This document shows positions 1 to 15,532 of a stretch of DNA of 64,000 bases, one piece after another (position 1 is the stretch's first letter; the number at the start of each line of letters is the position of its first letter). The notes beneath the pieces were generated by a model. The model searched no databases. It saw nothing but the letters and a program-made list of their open reading frames with translations, and was not told where the DNA came from. This DNA is from Vigna angularis (Eukaryota; Streptophyta; Magnoliopsida; Fabales; Fabaceae), in the NCBI RefSeq assembly GCF_016808095.1, contig NC_068971.1, positions 33,589,631 to 33,653,630 of the forward strand. Reading direction: 5' to 3'. Both the position numbers and the translations under genes were made by a program.

Positions 1-885
1 AGGGAAGGTCGTAAATTAATGGCCATTAAGAATTAGTAGTAAACTAGTAACATGCTGTGTAAATGCACTTCGGCTACACCACAGAGAACTATTAGCCACA
101 TATTTCTTCTTCTTCTTCTATCTACTAATTATTATATATCTTCTACTTTTTTATTTGCATTGATTGATACTTCATACCCAAGTTGTGAAAAGTCAGATCC
201 CTAACACATTCGAGCTTTGTTCTACTTAGCATAAAGGTGATAGGTGAGTATATAAGATTATCAAATGGAAATATCAACATTTGATCCCTAGTTGTAAAAT
301 GACCACACAGAAGCAGTTTTTTGTTTTCTGAATAAAGCAACACTTTTTGAACAATCCAATGAAAACCACAATAATTTATAATTAAAATAAAGAATATAAG
401 GCTTGAATTTTCCATACCTTATATGAGCCAGGTCCAAAATGATATTTGTTTTTTTACAATTTAGAACTGGAATATCTTGAGATGTAGTGTTATTAATGTA
501 ATCTCCCCAAAAATTGGAATGTTTTCTTTCTCTAAGAAAGAAATATTCTTTTGTCATGATATTAATTTGAAGACATATTTGTTTCTAAGTTAAAACAGTC
601 CAAATTTTAGTTGAACTCGACTGATGGAAACTATAAATTCCGAATTCAATTAGTTTAAACTTTTTCAAACGAAAAACAAACATGACAAAATTACATTAGC
701 AAGACATTACTATAACATTATTTTCTTATAAGTTAAAAAATTTAAAAACATAAATAAAAGTGGGAGACCACCCTGTTGAGTTTATCATAGGAAACAACAT
801 CATACGAGGGAATCCACCGGGGAGAAGTGATTTAAAAATGAGGAATCTATTGATGGGACGGAAGCAAAAGCAGATGCTAAGGAGG

Positions 886-888
<3 letters not shown>
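1..888. other. Upstream region of the FT homologue, no gene seen
   Basis: AT-rich non-coding DNA. The short open frames here have no recognisable domain and no splice-supported extension. By position the stretch should hold the distal and proximal promoter of the FT homologue that starts at 1034. I could not identify specific cis elements with confidence. Confidence 0.5.

Positions 889-973
<85 letters not shown>
889..973. repeat. (AT)n microsatellite in FT 5' UTR/core promoter
   Basis: About 42 uninterrupted AT dinucleotides end 60 bp before the FT start codon at 1034. Such tracts slip readily, so length is likely to differ between individuals. By position it lies in the 5' UTR or core promoter, where length could alter transcription start or nucleosome exclusion (inference). 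Confidence 0.97.
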
Positions 974-974
<1 letters not shown>

Positions 975-1033
975 CGATATGATCATGAATGCATTATTAA
1001 GCAAACAGAAAACAAGCATATATCTTGTATATC

Positions 1034-3915
<2,882 letters not shown>

Positions 3916-5135
3916 CTTCAGTAAGGAATTTCGAGAACGTGTTAAGTAATTAATATGATATATAATGTCAAATAAAGAAAAATAATAGGTGTTTAGAGCA
4001 ATAGTTAGCACACCACTATCAGTTAATGAGAGAAAAATAACAAGTTAGAAATAAATAAATAAATAAAATCTCTCTTTTTAAAGAATTACAGAAGGTTATC
4101 TTCAATACTAGAGTCTATCATTCAGATACTTCAACAGATTATGGCTGCAACTGAAGAAAAAAGAAGAAAAAAAGTGTATGCATGGCTCGTACCTACTGCG
4201 ACTTGATCCAGTAATATTATAATATTAAGAGTCTTTTGTTTTGAATAAGGCTTGCTTCAATAAACTACACACGTTATTACTACCACTTTTTACTTTACAG
4301 TTTTATAATATATTTTCGTTTCTAGTTATCTTTATGTATGAAAAAAATATTAATTATTTTCTAAAATAAGAGAAACATTTCGCTTTATTTGTTAGGAACA
4401 AACATACAATTTTCAGTTAAGATGTTCTAACGACTATCTTCACATTTGGACGTTTGCTTTGGTATTTTTCTTTTAATTAAAAGAAAAATATAAATATATT
4501 TAACAACTTGTACGCTATTTTTAGTTCGGCATAAGGTAAACCTCTCTTCGAATGAATAGTTTAAGAACTTAAATTTTGTAATGTTATGTGCAAAACTAAT
4601 TTAAAAATAAAAACCAATGTTCTCTTTTGTGTTGTATATGGTTGATTAATTCTCGGCCATAAAGTATAGATCTCATTCTTGAAAAAGTACATGTAAGTTT
4701 ACTAACTATACTAAAGTAAACATGTATTCGGTCCATCTTAATTCAGTTAGTGTAACATCATGCACAATAAAAGAAAACTATAATTTATTAACAAGATTTT
4801 ATCGACAAAATTAAATCTATCAATAATTGTAATACATTGACAAAATTCCTTGTTTAATTTATTGATAAACTTATCCGTCGATATTGTTATATGAGAAATT
4901 TTTTTTATGAAATAATTGTTGATAATATTTTTGCGAACATTATTGATGAAAAGATCCATCAGTAAATTAAACAAAATGAATAATATCAAAATTTCATATT
5001 CCCTCCTTGTTTTCTCTACTAAAACACATAATCTTTTCCCACAAAGTTAAAACCCATTTTCTCCCCAAAACTAACAACTAAGACCTTCCGCCACCGTGAT
5101 TCAACCCTTTGGTGAGCTTGTCGTCGTGGTGCTCT
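3916..5135. other. FT downstream region, no gene seen
   Basis: FT 3' UTR and intergenic DNA. At about 4787-4975 there are repeated short motifs around TTGATAAA, ATTGATGA and ATCAATAA that look like subterminal repeats of a decayed DNA transposon, but no clear ends are visible. Confidence 0.4.
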
Positions 5136-7312
5136 CACTACAAAAAAAATGTTACTTAACGGAGGTTTTTTTTTCGATTTGTGGAGTTTTTAGCCTTTAC
5201 AAAGTAACTTCTAGGGGTTTTTCAAATCATCGTAGTTTGAGTCACCACAATCTATCTGCGGGAGTTTTCCGTGACCCATGATATCACATTCAATTTGCGA
5301 AAGTTTTTTATGCGGAGGGTAAAAACCTCCTCTATTATTGGCTATTATTTTTTAGAAATTTTTAACCTCCTTTATTTTCAACTATTTGATCACAAAAAAT
5401 ACATGTATTCAATTTTTAGGGATTAATATATGTTATTCAATTTGACATTTATACTGTAGAAGTTGTAACCTTCTTCATTTGTATTATTTAGTTTGAGGTT
5501 TATTACTTTATTTTGCTAGCATTATTTAATATATGTCACCATTTGAGGTGTTTATATTTTTGGGTCAAAAATATTTATTTGTAACAATATTAAAACATTA
5601 ATGTAAACAAAGACATCACAAATTCATATAATTCCATTGTCAAAATCATCATAGCAACATAAAAGAAATTTAAAATCAAACCCATCCTTACAAATTAATT
5701 AATAAACACTCAATAATAAACTAGATATAGTTTTATCCTTAAAAAAATATCATAAACTCTCTAAATGTTACTTCCACCAGATGATTGTCTTGTACCCGAA
5801 GGAGACTCGGGCTCATTTGCATCACCAGCTTGCTTACATTGTCTTCACCTGTATATAACCAAAAACAAAATGCTTGAAAGAAATCTTAGAACTCCGTAGG
5901 TTCAACTTCCTCGTACGGTATTTATAGATGGGCAATCTTGAGGACACAAATTTTAATTCATAGCATCAATAATACACTTTTTTATGTTGACCATAATTTA
6001 TATGTGAAATAAAAGGATTTTTTTTCCTTTTATGAGTAGGAGAGGATTTTCCTTGGGGTTGTTATCTGACTCAATGAAGTAGTAAAATGTTTGCACATCC
6101 TCATATTCTCCCACTCCCACAACCTTTCATATCATCAGTTTCAACCAAATAATTTCAATCTCATAAGACAAAACTTAAAACCATATATAGGATTAGTAGT
6201 TAGCATTAAGAGTTTAGCTTATCCAGTTTCAAGAACAAAAGGAAAGGGTCCCTCCAATCCTGAAAGGAACTTTACTCTGGAGGTACAAGATACAGGTTGA
6301 ATGGAATAGAGTGATAAAAGAAGTAGGAAAAGTAGAATACCACGGCGAGCCAAATCTGAAGAAGTGACACTTGAGTGGAAGCTCCGTCGTTTGCTGGTCC
6401 ACACAACCACTGTTGCAGCTCCGTCTACCTGTGGTTCCGCGACTGCGAATCTGAAAGAAAAATAAAATATGGATAATCAAAAGGGGAAATCAAAGAAATC
6501 ATAAGAGGAAATAAAAGAAGGAAGAAAGAAAGAGACGAACCAAGAAGACGTGTGAGGGAGAAAGCACAGTGGAGTGGAATGCAATGGAGAAATGCAAGGG
6601 AGAAAGGGATTTTAGGGTTTAGAGGAATATTTAGACGAAGGAACGACTTAGGAAGATAGGGTTTTGGAATTGGGGGAATAAGATTTTACAATTGAGAGAA
6701 AGAAGTTAGTCTAAAATTTTTAGAGGGAAGAAATGTAAAAAAATTAGGAAATGAAGGAAGAAAATATATTATTGTTTAAAGAGGTTATAAACCTCTCCTA
6801 AAAACAATTATAATAACTCCCACTATTATTGTCAGTTAAATAATTCAAATTAAACATCTTAAATGATGTTAATTTAATGGGCTCTTTTATAACATCTGTA
6901 AAATAACCCCCTTTAAATAAGTTTTTTTTTTGGCTTAAATGCTTACTTCGTCTCCATGTTAAGAGGTGAATTTATGTTTAGTACTCGGTTTTAAAAATGA
7001 AGAAATCGGGTCCCTATGTTATGAAAAGTGTATGAATAAGGTCCACAGAGAAAGAAAAAGTTCAACAAATCATCAAAGAAAAAGCTGAACAAGAGAAAAA
7101 AAAAGCTGGACAGCAGAAGAGAGAAGAGAAAAAGTACGGCCACATCAACATGGACTTAACGTTGTTGTTGTCAACTTAACAGAGAGGACCTTATTCATAC
7201 ACTTTTCATAACATAGGGACTCGATGTCTTCATTTTTAAAACCGGGTACTAAACAGAAATTCACCTCTTAACATGAGGACGAAGTAAGCATTTAAGCCTT
7301 TTTTTTGTAGTG
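5136..7312. mobile_element. Non-autonomous CACTA (En/Spm-like) element with nested MITE
   Basis: The left end reads CACTACAAAAAAAATG and the right end TTTTTTTTGTAGTG, which are mutually inverted CACTA termini. Subterminal regions carry repeated GGAGGTT and AACCTCC words in both orientations, typical of CACTA elements. A minus-strand stretch near 5775-5830 encodes a Ser/Gly-rich tail of the kind found at the C-terminus of plant CACTA transposases, but no transposase core is left. I see no clean 3-bp target duplication (TCT left, TGC right). A MITE sits inside near the right end at 6932-7298. Confidence 0.75.
6932..7298. mobile_element. MITE with about 110-bp terminal inverted repeats
   Basis: A 367-bp element. 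The left arm (6932-7042) starts GGCTTAAATGCTTACTTCGT, and the right arm (7190-7298) is its near-perfect reverse complement. The short A-rich centre has no ORF. It lies in the poly-T at the right end of the CACTA element, so it inserted later. Transcribed, it would fold into a long hairpin. Confidence 0.85.
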
Positions 7313-9150
7313 TGCCCACCCTACCCTAACACTGTCAGCATTGAAGGACTTGTTGCCTTGTTGGATTGAAGCTTGTAACACCTCAATTTAAGATGTCAGG
7401 AGTAAAGTATAAAGCGTTCTTATTTGTGAAAATTTAAAGTCAAATAACATCTCAAACATTGGCGTAATAAAAATCTTAATTTATTTAATGGTGGCAAATC
7501 CCTTAGTCATGATCAAGCACTTACAAGAGAGTGAAAGTCATCCTTAAAGATGGCGTCAACTCCACCTTGTGTACTACCTTTGGAGTCATCATAGAGCATG
7601 GATTGAATGAAGAGTAGTGAAAGAATTTAGGCCATTGTATTTGGCCATGTGGTGTAGGTTTTTTTAAGGCTTGTATTAAGGCCTAAGTAGCATAGTATTT
7701 TTCTTAAGTTAGTTATCCAAACCAAGTGGAAAGTGTGTGGAGATGATTTTCTTTTTAGAAGTGGCCACATGGCACCCTAGGAGTGGAGTGGCCACATGTC
7801 TCTCCACCATTGGAGAGGATTTGCTTTTAGTAAGTGGCCACATGACACTCTAGGAATGGAGAGTATTGTGTTTTGTAAGTGGCCACATGTCCCCCCATCA
7901 TTGGAGAGGATTTGTGGATATTCGTCTACTCCTCACAAGGCCTCGTGTTTGGCCAATGAGAGCAAAGGTGAGAGATCATACTTTTAGAGTTAGAAAGAGA
8001 CACCCTTGGCCTATAAATAAAAGTGTTTTAACCCTTGCATTTCATCATAGATTTAAGTAATGTTATGTTGCCAAATTGTAGCCATACACTTCCTTGATCA
8101 AGACTCGAACAATCCTAGAGGCCCTTTTCGTCACCTACATCATGAAGTTGGCCTAACCTCTCCTTGAACCATCAATCTACACTCAATTTTCACCATCTAG
8201 CTCAAAATCGTGACCTATCTTCACCGCTATCACCATTTGCACATCATATTACTCCATTCCACCAAATTTCCACAACCATACCATCCATTGGGACCATCTA
8301 CTTTCTTCCTTCTAAGCTTTGGTCCAACCTAGCTCAAGGAGGTTGTTATCATTTAATGTCAATTGAATAAAAACATAAACAAAAGTCTAAAAATTCCAAG
8401 TAATAAACTAAAATTATAACATAATGTTTAAATAAAAATTGTTTAAAATAACCAAAAACAACTTTAACCACTCTCCAAATCTTGTTGCTTTACTCATCAA
8501 CTAGCACATCTATAAGATCATCTGATCCCGTATAATAAATAAGTTATACGATCATCGAACAAACACAAACAAGAAAGGGTATGTCATCACAAAGGTATGT
8601 CACCCCCTAACAACAAACCACAGCCAAGCAATGTCAATATAAGTGTTGTCTTTCTGTTTGAAACCTGTTCACCAAAAATGGACAGTTCGAGTGGTCCTCC
8701 ATCGTACCTTTGGACATATATTCCCTATTCCTCAAGGACTCATGAGTAATAACTTTGATGCTACTAATAACGAGCATTATACTCAGCACGAGCCAGAAAC
8801 ATATGGGCGAGTCATTCATCACTTTTTACCACATGAAAAGAGGAAAATGCAACACTTGAACCTTATCTCTCATAGACGAAGAGATCCACCTTTCTACTCC
8901 CTGAAAGAAAGGTGACTACCTTTCTATCGCCATGCAGGACGAAAGGTACAACCCCGAATTTACGAAGTACAACAAGGAGACAAAACAACTACATATCATC
9001 ACAACATCCAATAGCTCGGCACACACACACAAACAAGGTAAACAACTTTGCAATGACTCATAGTAACTCGTCCAACAATCATAGTTCTCACAACACTCAA
9101 CAATTAATTTTTATCTACACCCATAATCCCACACCAAGAGATACAGCTCG
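7313..9150. other. Repetitive non-coding DNA, possible LTR remnant
   Basis: A TGTAACACC start at about 7376, a TATA-like CCTATAAATAAAAG at 8009-8022 and a TGTTATCA at about 8344-8351 would fit an LTR of roughly 1 kb, but I see no target duplication or internal domain. At about 7758-7915 the block AAGTGGCCACATG recurs three times in imperfect tandem. The open frames at 8643-8915 and 8912-9223 have no recognisable domain. The LTR call is a guess. Confidence 0.3.
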
Positions 9151-10274
9151 CACTAGTTTAGAAAAGGGCTTCGATGTTGGTGTTTTTCGGCCTTTAACGT
9201 CCAACCACAAGCCAACGTCATAACGGGAGATATTAATTTGACATCAGAAAATTATGTAGGCCGATGTGCTATTGTGCCCGGTGCAATCCCCTTCACACTT
9301 ATCGAAGGTCCAGAGCGTGGTTCCTGGAATATGGAAAGGGGATATTTGGGTCTAAATATTGGAACATGGACATCAATATTGTTGATCCACACCTTCCCAC
9401 TCAACGAAAATTTTCCCTAGAGTGGGCATTGTAAGTGATTTGACATCGTAATGTTCATTCTCCGATGTTAATTGATGTCGAAAGTTGTAAAGTCTGACAT
9501 CAATTAATGTCTAGTAGTGCAACGTCCGACGATAATTTAATGTTTTTTTTTATAAAAGCTTTTTTTTTTCAATTTTACCACACATAAAAATCAGAAAATT
9601 AGCTTTTGCATTTAATATATCCAAAATTCATCCACAATTCAAACTACAACTAAAGATATGACAAACAAAACTAAAAACTAAAGCTACCAATATCAAAACA
9701 AAAAGAATTGGAAGTAAATTGTTCTAGCCTAACTCCATCTCTCCAAAAGATATGTTGCCCATTCCTACCTTAGCTTCCTGATTGTGACATTGTTAATGGA
9801 GATGGATTGTTGAACCGCTCTAAAAACAGGAAAACTTGACCATTATTTTCATTCTAATGTTCAAAGTTGAATGTGATTTGTAAGATTTCAAAGCTAAATT
9901 ATTACCTCAATCCAATCATCTCTAGTTCTTACTCGAATGATGGTCTTCATCCATGACATTATGTAGTACCCGCATGCCCAAGAATATAATCAAATATTAT
10001 GGTCTAAATTTTACATACAAAACTTAATAAGTTAAAGATCAATGAGGTCAACCTTTGTATAGATTATTTCAGTTTGTACTCCTATGGGCCTACCCACAAC
10101 TCTATACCAATTTGAATCATTTGAAACATAAGTTAATATATTAATATTAGAATGAATTGATATGAAAGAATGTTATACTTACGTTTGTAACAAGGATTTC
10201 AAATTAGATTTCATCTTCCTATAAAGGAAATACAAGCATACGACTTGGGGTTGTCTTGGTATGATCACCATCAC

Positions 10275-10529
10275 TTACCAATGCCATCTATCATGCATCC
10301 ATTTGTCAGCATAGTTTGAACCTCTTGACGTTGTTAGGTGGTATAGTACTTCTCCATGCCAAGTCCAAACTGTATAACTTCTCATTATTACATGAATGAA
10401 TAAATGATCATGGATATTGTCCAAGTCTTCCAATATATGATTAAGACAACAAACACAACGACAAAAATATGTCTTGTTCATTGGTTTTGTGTGTTCTTTA
10501 ACATATTGTATGACCTCAAAAAATCTCAT
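10275..10529 (-). pseudogene. CACTA transposase-associated domain remnant
   Basis: An 84-residue open segment matches the N-terminal transposase-associated domain of plant En/Spm transposases. It has the cysteine block CRCVCCLN (residues 24-31), then the HDHLFIHVIMRSYTVWTWHGE stretch (residues about 40-60), corresponding to the family pattern of a DHL motif, an aromatic-rich linker and W-x-HGE. The downstream transposase core is missing or too decayed to read. Domain identity is from family knowledge. No intact transposase exists here. Confidence 0.6.
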
Positions 10530-11329
10530 TTCATACTTTTCACTAATACGTCATTCATTCATTTAGTTTTGATCCATATTACTCTTAAAAAGTTTTTAAA
10601 CAATAAAAAGGCAAAATACCACATAAAAAATAAATCTAACTTACAAATCACAAAATGAATACAAAACACAAACAAAACCATAACCAGAACTTCAAAAAAC
10701 AAATACATTTAAAGTAAATATCATAAAATCAATCTCGAAGGTTCCTTGACTTCGTGAATGAAGTAGATGGTGCTCACTTAAACGAATGGAGGTTGAACAA
10801 CTGTAACCACGTAAAAACCTTATGAAAAAGGAAAACCAATCGTTGAAAACATACAAAAAACATAAAAAAGTACATGGAATCACTTTCGCAAGACATAACT
10901 GAGTAAAAACTAACCTTTGTTGTTGTTTGCACTCGTCTTCGAAAAAGAAAGTTCAAGCAGAATGAAAGCGCGAAGAAACAATGAGACTGGGTTAAGTATT
11001 TGCAAATTTTTACAAGAAATATGATGTCAAAACCCAGTAAATCTGACGTCTTATAGGTATAGAACATCGAAATCTAGGACTCTCAACATCATATTGTAGT
11101 AAATACTTAAACTTGCTCGCGAAAATTTTAATGTTTTCTAGGTGATGTGACGTCAGCCTAACCAACGGTCCGACGTCTAATTTGTCAGTGAGAAGCCAAA
11201 AGGTCATCCTCACAATATCAAAAGGCATATAACGCCTGAAAATACAAACATAGATGCCTTATATCCCTTGAACACTATAGTGAAAGTTATGAATATTTAT
11301 TTAATTGCAGTTTCCCACTATGGGTTTAA

Positions 11330-11610
11330 AGTTGAACTGGACACTAGTCGACATCTATTTGGTCAGGAGAAGAGAGTAGTTGGGGGCATTAATTACAGTG
11401 CAGTTCCCACGAAGGGCTTAACGTCAAACTGGGTAAGGGTTCGACAACCATTTGGTTAGGAGAAAAGGGTAGTTGGGACATTAATTACAGTGTTGTCAAC
11501 GAAGGGTGTTTAATGTCGTACTAGGTAATGGTTCGATCTCTAATTGGTTGGAGGAGAAGGTCGTTGGGAGCATTAATTACAGTGTTGTTACCAACTAAGG
11601 GTTTTACGTC
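11330..11610. repeat. About 91-bp tandem array, copy set 1
   Basis: About three diverged copies of a unit carrying a GACGTC-like word, a TTTGGTCAGGAGA block, TTGGGAACATTAATTACAGTG and GAAGGGTTT. The same unit recurs at 11975-12265. Confidence 0.7.
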
Positions 11611-11974
11611 TCTTAATTCATATTCAGATGCCTAATATGCGTATACAAATATCATTTCCATTCCATACTTTGGTCCGGAAGTGTTTTCCTATTGAATATA
11701 TTAGAATCCATTTTTAAGTTTTCCTAAAGATTTTTCTTTCTTTCATATTTCAGAGTATTTGTCTTCTCCAAATAGCAATTTATTGTCTTGGATTTCAAAG
11801 TGCACCTTCATCTTTCAAACACATGTGTGTATTAATGAAGGTGTACTTTGAAATCCGAAGATAGTAAAATGTGTTTTGGAGGATAAAAGTGTAATGAAAT
11901 CTTACTAAAAGAGGAATCATCAGAAAACTTAAACCATGGTTCAGAATATGTTCCATGGTGAAACTTTTTAAACA

Positions 11975-12265
11975 CATTGACGTCAAACTGATCAATGGTA
12001 TGACATCTAATTGGTCAGGAGATGAGGGCAACTGGGAACATTAATTACAATGTTGTTACCAATGAAGGGTTTGACGTCGAACTAGACAATGGTCTGATGT
12101 CTAATTGGTCAGGAGAGGAGGGCACTTGGGAACATTAATTACAATGTTGTTACCAATGAAGGGTTTGACATTGGACTCGGAAATGGTCTGACGTCTCATT
12201 GGTCAGGAGAAGGGGACAGTTGGGAACATTAATTATAGTGTTGTTACAAATGAAGGGTTTGACAT
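11975..12265. repeat. About 91-bp tandem array, copy set 2
   Basis: Three well-conserved head-to-tail copies of a unit containing CTAATTGGTCAGGAGA, GGGAACATTAATTACA and AATGAAGGGTTTGAC. It is separated from the first set by about 370 bp of unrelated sequence. Probably a subterminal region of the CACTA element, where transposase binding repeats are expected. Confidence 0.75.
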
Positions 12266-12355
12266 TCATTAATGCATATTTTAGCATCTAACATTCGCAT
12301 ACAAATACCATTACCATTCCATTGAACATGTTGTAACCAAGTGTTTTGACTAGTG

Positions 12356-13095
12356 AAACTTCTTACGTAATGTGTTTTGATTCACTTCATATTTGTTACT
12401 CTTAGGGTTAAAGGCAATTAAATATATTAAAGGTTGTCTTCATCAAATTAACAGGGGAGAATGTTGAGAAAGATTGTTTGATTGAAGTGATTTGTGATTT
12501 TATGAATCCAACCTTAATCACAATTTGTCTACTCAACGTATTTTATGGCATACATTAAGTGAGTTCATTTCTGACCCATCACCTCTATCATTTGATGGTG
12601 TTTTTCATAATGTTTGGCTCATCTACCAGTCTATATTGTCTAATAAACTCAACATAGTGTATTTATTGATGAATTCATGTAATGCCTCTATAATCTTATA
12701 TGTCTATTGAATCACTTATGTTTCTTTTTGTGGATTGAAGTGTCTAATGGATGACTTGTGTTTCATCTAGTGGATTACAGTGTCTACTAGATGACTCATT
12801 TTTTTTTATGGATTGAAGCGTTTAGAGGACCTTGTCCCCCACTTTTAAGAAGTGGACTTTAAGTCTAACTCAACCCTACTAAAACCAGCTTGTAAGATGA
12901 GGTCTGCCCCCCACCCCACATATATACTATCAATTTGTCTTATCTTTAGTCGATATGGGACTTCCAACAAAAACATAGGTAGTTTTATGATGAATTTTAA
13001 CTTGTTAAACATTTGGTTCAAGAGATTGAATTTCTTTAGTTTTTCATAAGTATATATACTAATATGTTTTACTATGCTAAAATCGATTAGTAGTC
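12356..13095. other. Non-coding, dispersed-repeat fragment
   Basis: No gene seen. The stretch near 12830-12970 (motifs GAGGTCTGCCCCCC and TTAGTCGATATGGGACT) resembles a dispersed repeat I associate with legume genomes, but I cannot name the family with confidence. Confidence 0.3.
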
Positions 13096-14327
13096 TGATC
13101 GAGGTCGTACCTGAATCAAATTAATATTCAATGAAGGTGCAATATATATTAGGAAGGAACTCTTAGGTCGTTTCTCAAAGACCAACAATTGGTTCAATCA
13201 TTAGATCAAACACGTGGTGGGGGGATTTTGTAAACAGAATTGAGAATTGAAATTAACCAATTTAAACACGAAATCAAATACTAATTAAAAACGGTTGGTC
13301 ACTAGATCGATTCCAATGCTTCCAATCACATATTAACAACAATTACTCACTACTCCAACCCCTAATCCAATAATAATTAACCAACTAAGCGAAGATTAAA
13401 CACAAATTGGGCAACTAAGCGTGTACCCAATTGCAAGCACAGAGCATATCATGCAGAGGCAAGAATAACACAATCAACAGTCTAGAAATCTCAAGTAAAC
13501 ATCATTATCATTCCAGTTACCAACCCAACTCAACTAAACTCCCATTAAAACGAAATTAAACATTACATAACCAACTACAATCATCCTAGGTCTAAAAATA
13601 GAGGCAGAAAACGAAAATGCAGAAATTAAGAGCTAGAAAAGGAAATGAGGAACTGCAATACGAAATTGAAGAGAAACCAAAGCAAGACTGAAACGAAATT
13701 GAAACTCAAATGAGTGTAGTGAACAAAACAAAACTGAAATCGAATTTAGGGAACCCAATTGCAAAACGAATTCAAGCATGGAATTAGAAAATGAAAATTG
13801 AAACAAAATTGGAATTGAAAATGAAATTGATTCATTACAAGAAAAGGGAAAACGAAAGTAAACATAAACCCCAAAAGGGGGAGCTACAAAAACGCCCAAA
13901 CCTAAAAACGAAAATGGAAGAAGAGAGACCTAAATCTAATTTTTGGGTATTAATAACCCCCTAAAATAGCTCTCCATATGGGTTTCTCCTAATTTAACCA
14001 AAAATAGGCCCAAAACTCAAATCTGGTCCAAAATTAAAAGAATTAAAATTACAAACGAAATTAAAAACAATTGTTGATGTGAAAAATAATAAATGACGAG
14101 GCCACACTCTTGTTGTCCCAAAATATGATTCCAAAAATTTTCCTGCAAATAATAATTGGAATAATTAAGCCCAAATAATTCAAATTAATTAAAATAAGAT
14201 TAAGAATTACTAGTCAAATTAAGCCCAAATAGTAAAAATTAGACAATAATGAAGAATTAAACACAATTCATTAATACAATTCGATGTGAAAAGTTAAGTA
14301 AATAGTACAAAATAATGATTTATCGCA
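13096..14327 (-). mobile_element. LTR of same family as the solo LTR at 20716, reverse orientation
   Basis: Read on the minus strand this 1.2-kb segment starts TG (14327) and ends CA (13096). It shares several blocks with the 20716-22950 LTR. One end matches around the CTTAGGTCGTTTCTCAAAG block (CCTAGGTCGTCTCACAAGG in the other, reverse complemented). The other end matches around the AGTCAAATTAAG and AGACAATAATGAAGAATTA blocks. It is about 1 kb shorter than the other copy. No flanking internal domains and no clear target duplication are visible, so it is a solo LTR or fragment. Confidence 0.6.
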
Positions 14328-15532
14328 GTCCATTAATTTCTCTACTAAGTGATATTAACATATTAAAATTTGGTTTTATCCATTAAAATAGCTAAGTATA
14401 ACTTTATATAACTCAAGCTTTTTTGTGGACAAAAATTAAAAGTTTTGAGACTTCTTCTAAGTATTTTGAGTGATAAAAAAGAGTACGTGAGTGTTTTAGA
14501 AATATCTTTGAAGTTCTTGGAGATTTCTAAATGGTTTTTGAAGATCAAAACTTTTGATCTCTCTCAACACTTGTTTTAATCTGGTTGGCTAAGGTGGCTG
14601 CAAATCCAAGTGATTATGTTCTGGTACTTGTAATTGTATGTTGTTTGTGTGTCTGAAAAGGGTGTTCAGATTTTAACAAGTTGTCATGTAGAGTTGTTAG
14701 CTTTTATAGGATTCAATAATTGTTTTCTTGGTTGTGCTCTTGATTGAACGTGTTGTGAAGACATTGAAAATTAATGGAAAGTTTTGCTAAGGTTGCAAAA
14801 CTAACTAAATTTAGCTCTATTAAGAATGAACCAATATAAAGTTATTTATGCTAGATGTACATTGTGTAATATAAATGTTTTTATTAAGAATGTTTTCGAA
14901 GAAAAACAACAATGAAACTTTAGAGTAAAAATAACAAAAATTAGGAGTAAAAATAATAGCCCATAAAAAACAAGTTGGATTACAAAACTCTTCTATAAAT
15001 ACTAAAGAAGTTGAATGTTGTTTGATAACGAAAGGTCTCTTCATATTCATATTGTGGGTTAGCTCCTTAACTAAATAGGTGATTATTTAAAAACAATATA
15101 TATTTTTAAGCTTAGAGTTAGTTATCCAAAGTGTGGAAATCTTAATTAAATATTTGAATAAGATTTAGCTTATTTAGATTAGGGTTTAATTAATAATTTG
15201 ATCTTTATATTTATATGTTTTATTTGTTTCTATGTTTATATGATATTTTTAACTTTAGTCCACGTGAGTTGGAGCAGAAAAGCCCACAGACCAATAAAAC
15301 ACCTTATTTAGAAAGTTCATTGGACCAAATATCCATAAAACTTTATGGGTCAGGTCAGCCCATGAGCCTGAGGAAAATATAATAATAATCCATTTAAAAA
15401 AATATAATGATAAACTACATCATGCGTAAAATAAACGTTTTCAGGTTTTGTATTCATGGAAATCAAGGGGAACATTTTGAGTAAATGCAACAAGCAGTAA
15501 GATTTTCACAATATATTAACACAATTGTTTCA
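14328..15532. other. AT-rich intergenic DNA
   Basis: No domain, RNA gene or clear transposon end seen. Open frames here are short and A/T-driven. Confidence 0.4.

Larger units (their letters stand above)
9151..12355. mobile_element. CACTA-derived region with transposase remnant and GACGTC-type arrays
   Basis: Begins CACTAGTTTAGAAAAGG at 9151 and possibly ends CTAGTG at 12355. A shorter alternative end, CTAGTAGTG near 9518, cannot be excluded. Subterminal zones on both sides are rich in GACGTC, GACATC and GATGTC words. A minus-strand transposase-associated domain lies near 10275-10529. No matching 3-bp duplication is visible, so boundaries are approximate and several nested elements are possible. 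Confidence 0.5.

Noticed and set aside
13633..13899. 88-codon minus-strand open frame
   Set aside because: It lies inside an LTR of low-complexity sequence and is Phe/Ser-rich without domain similarity.
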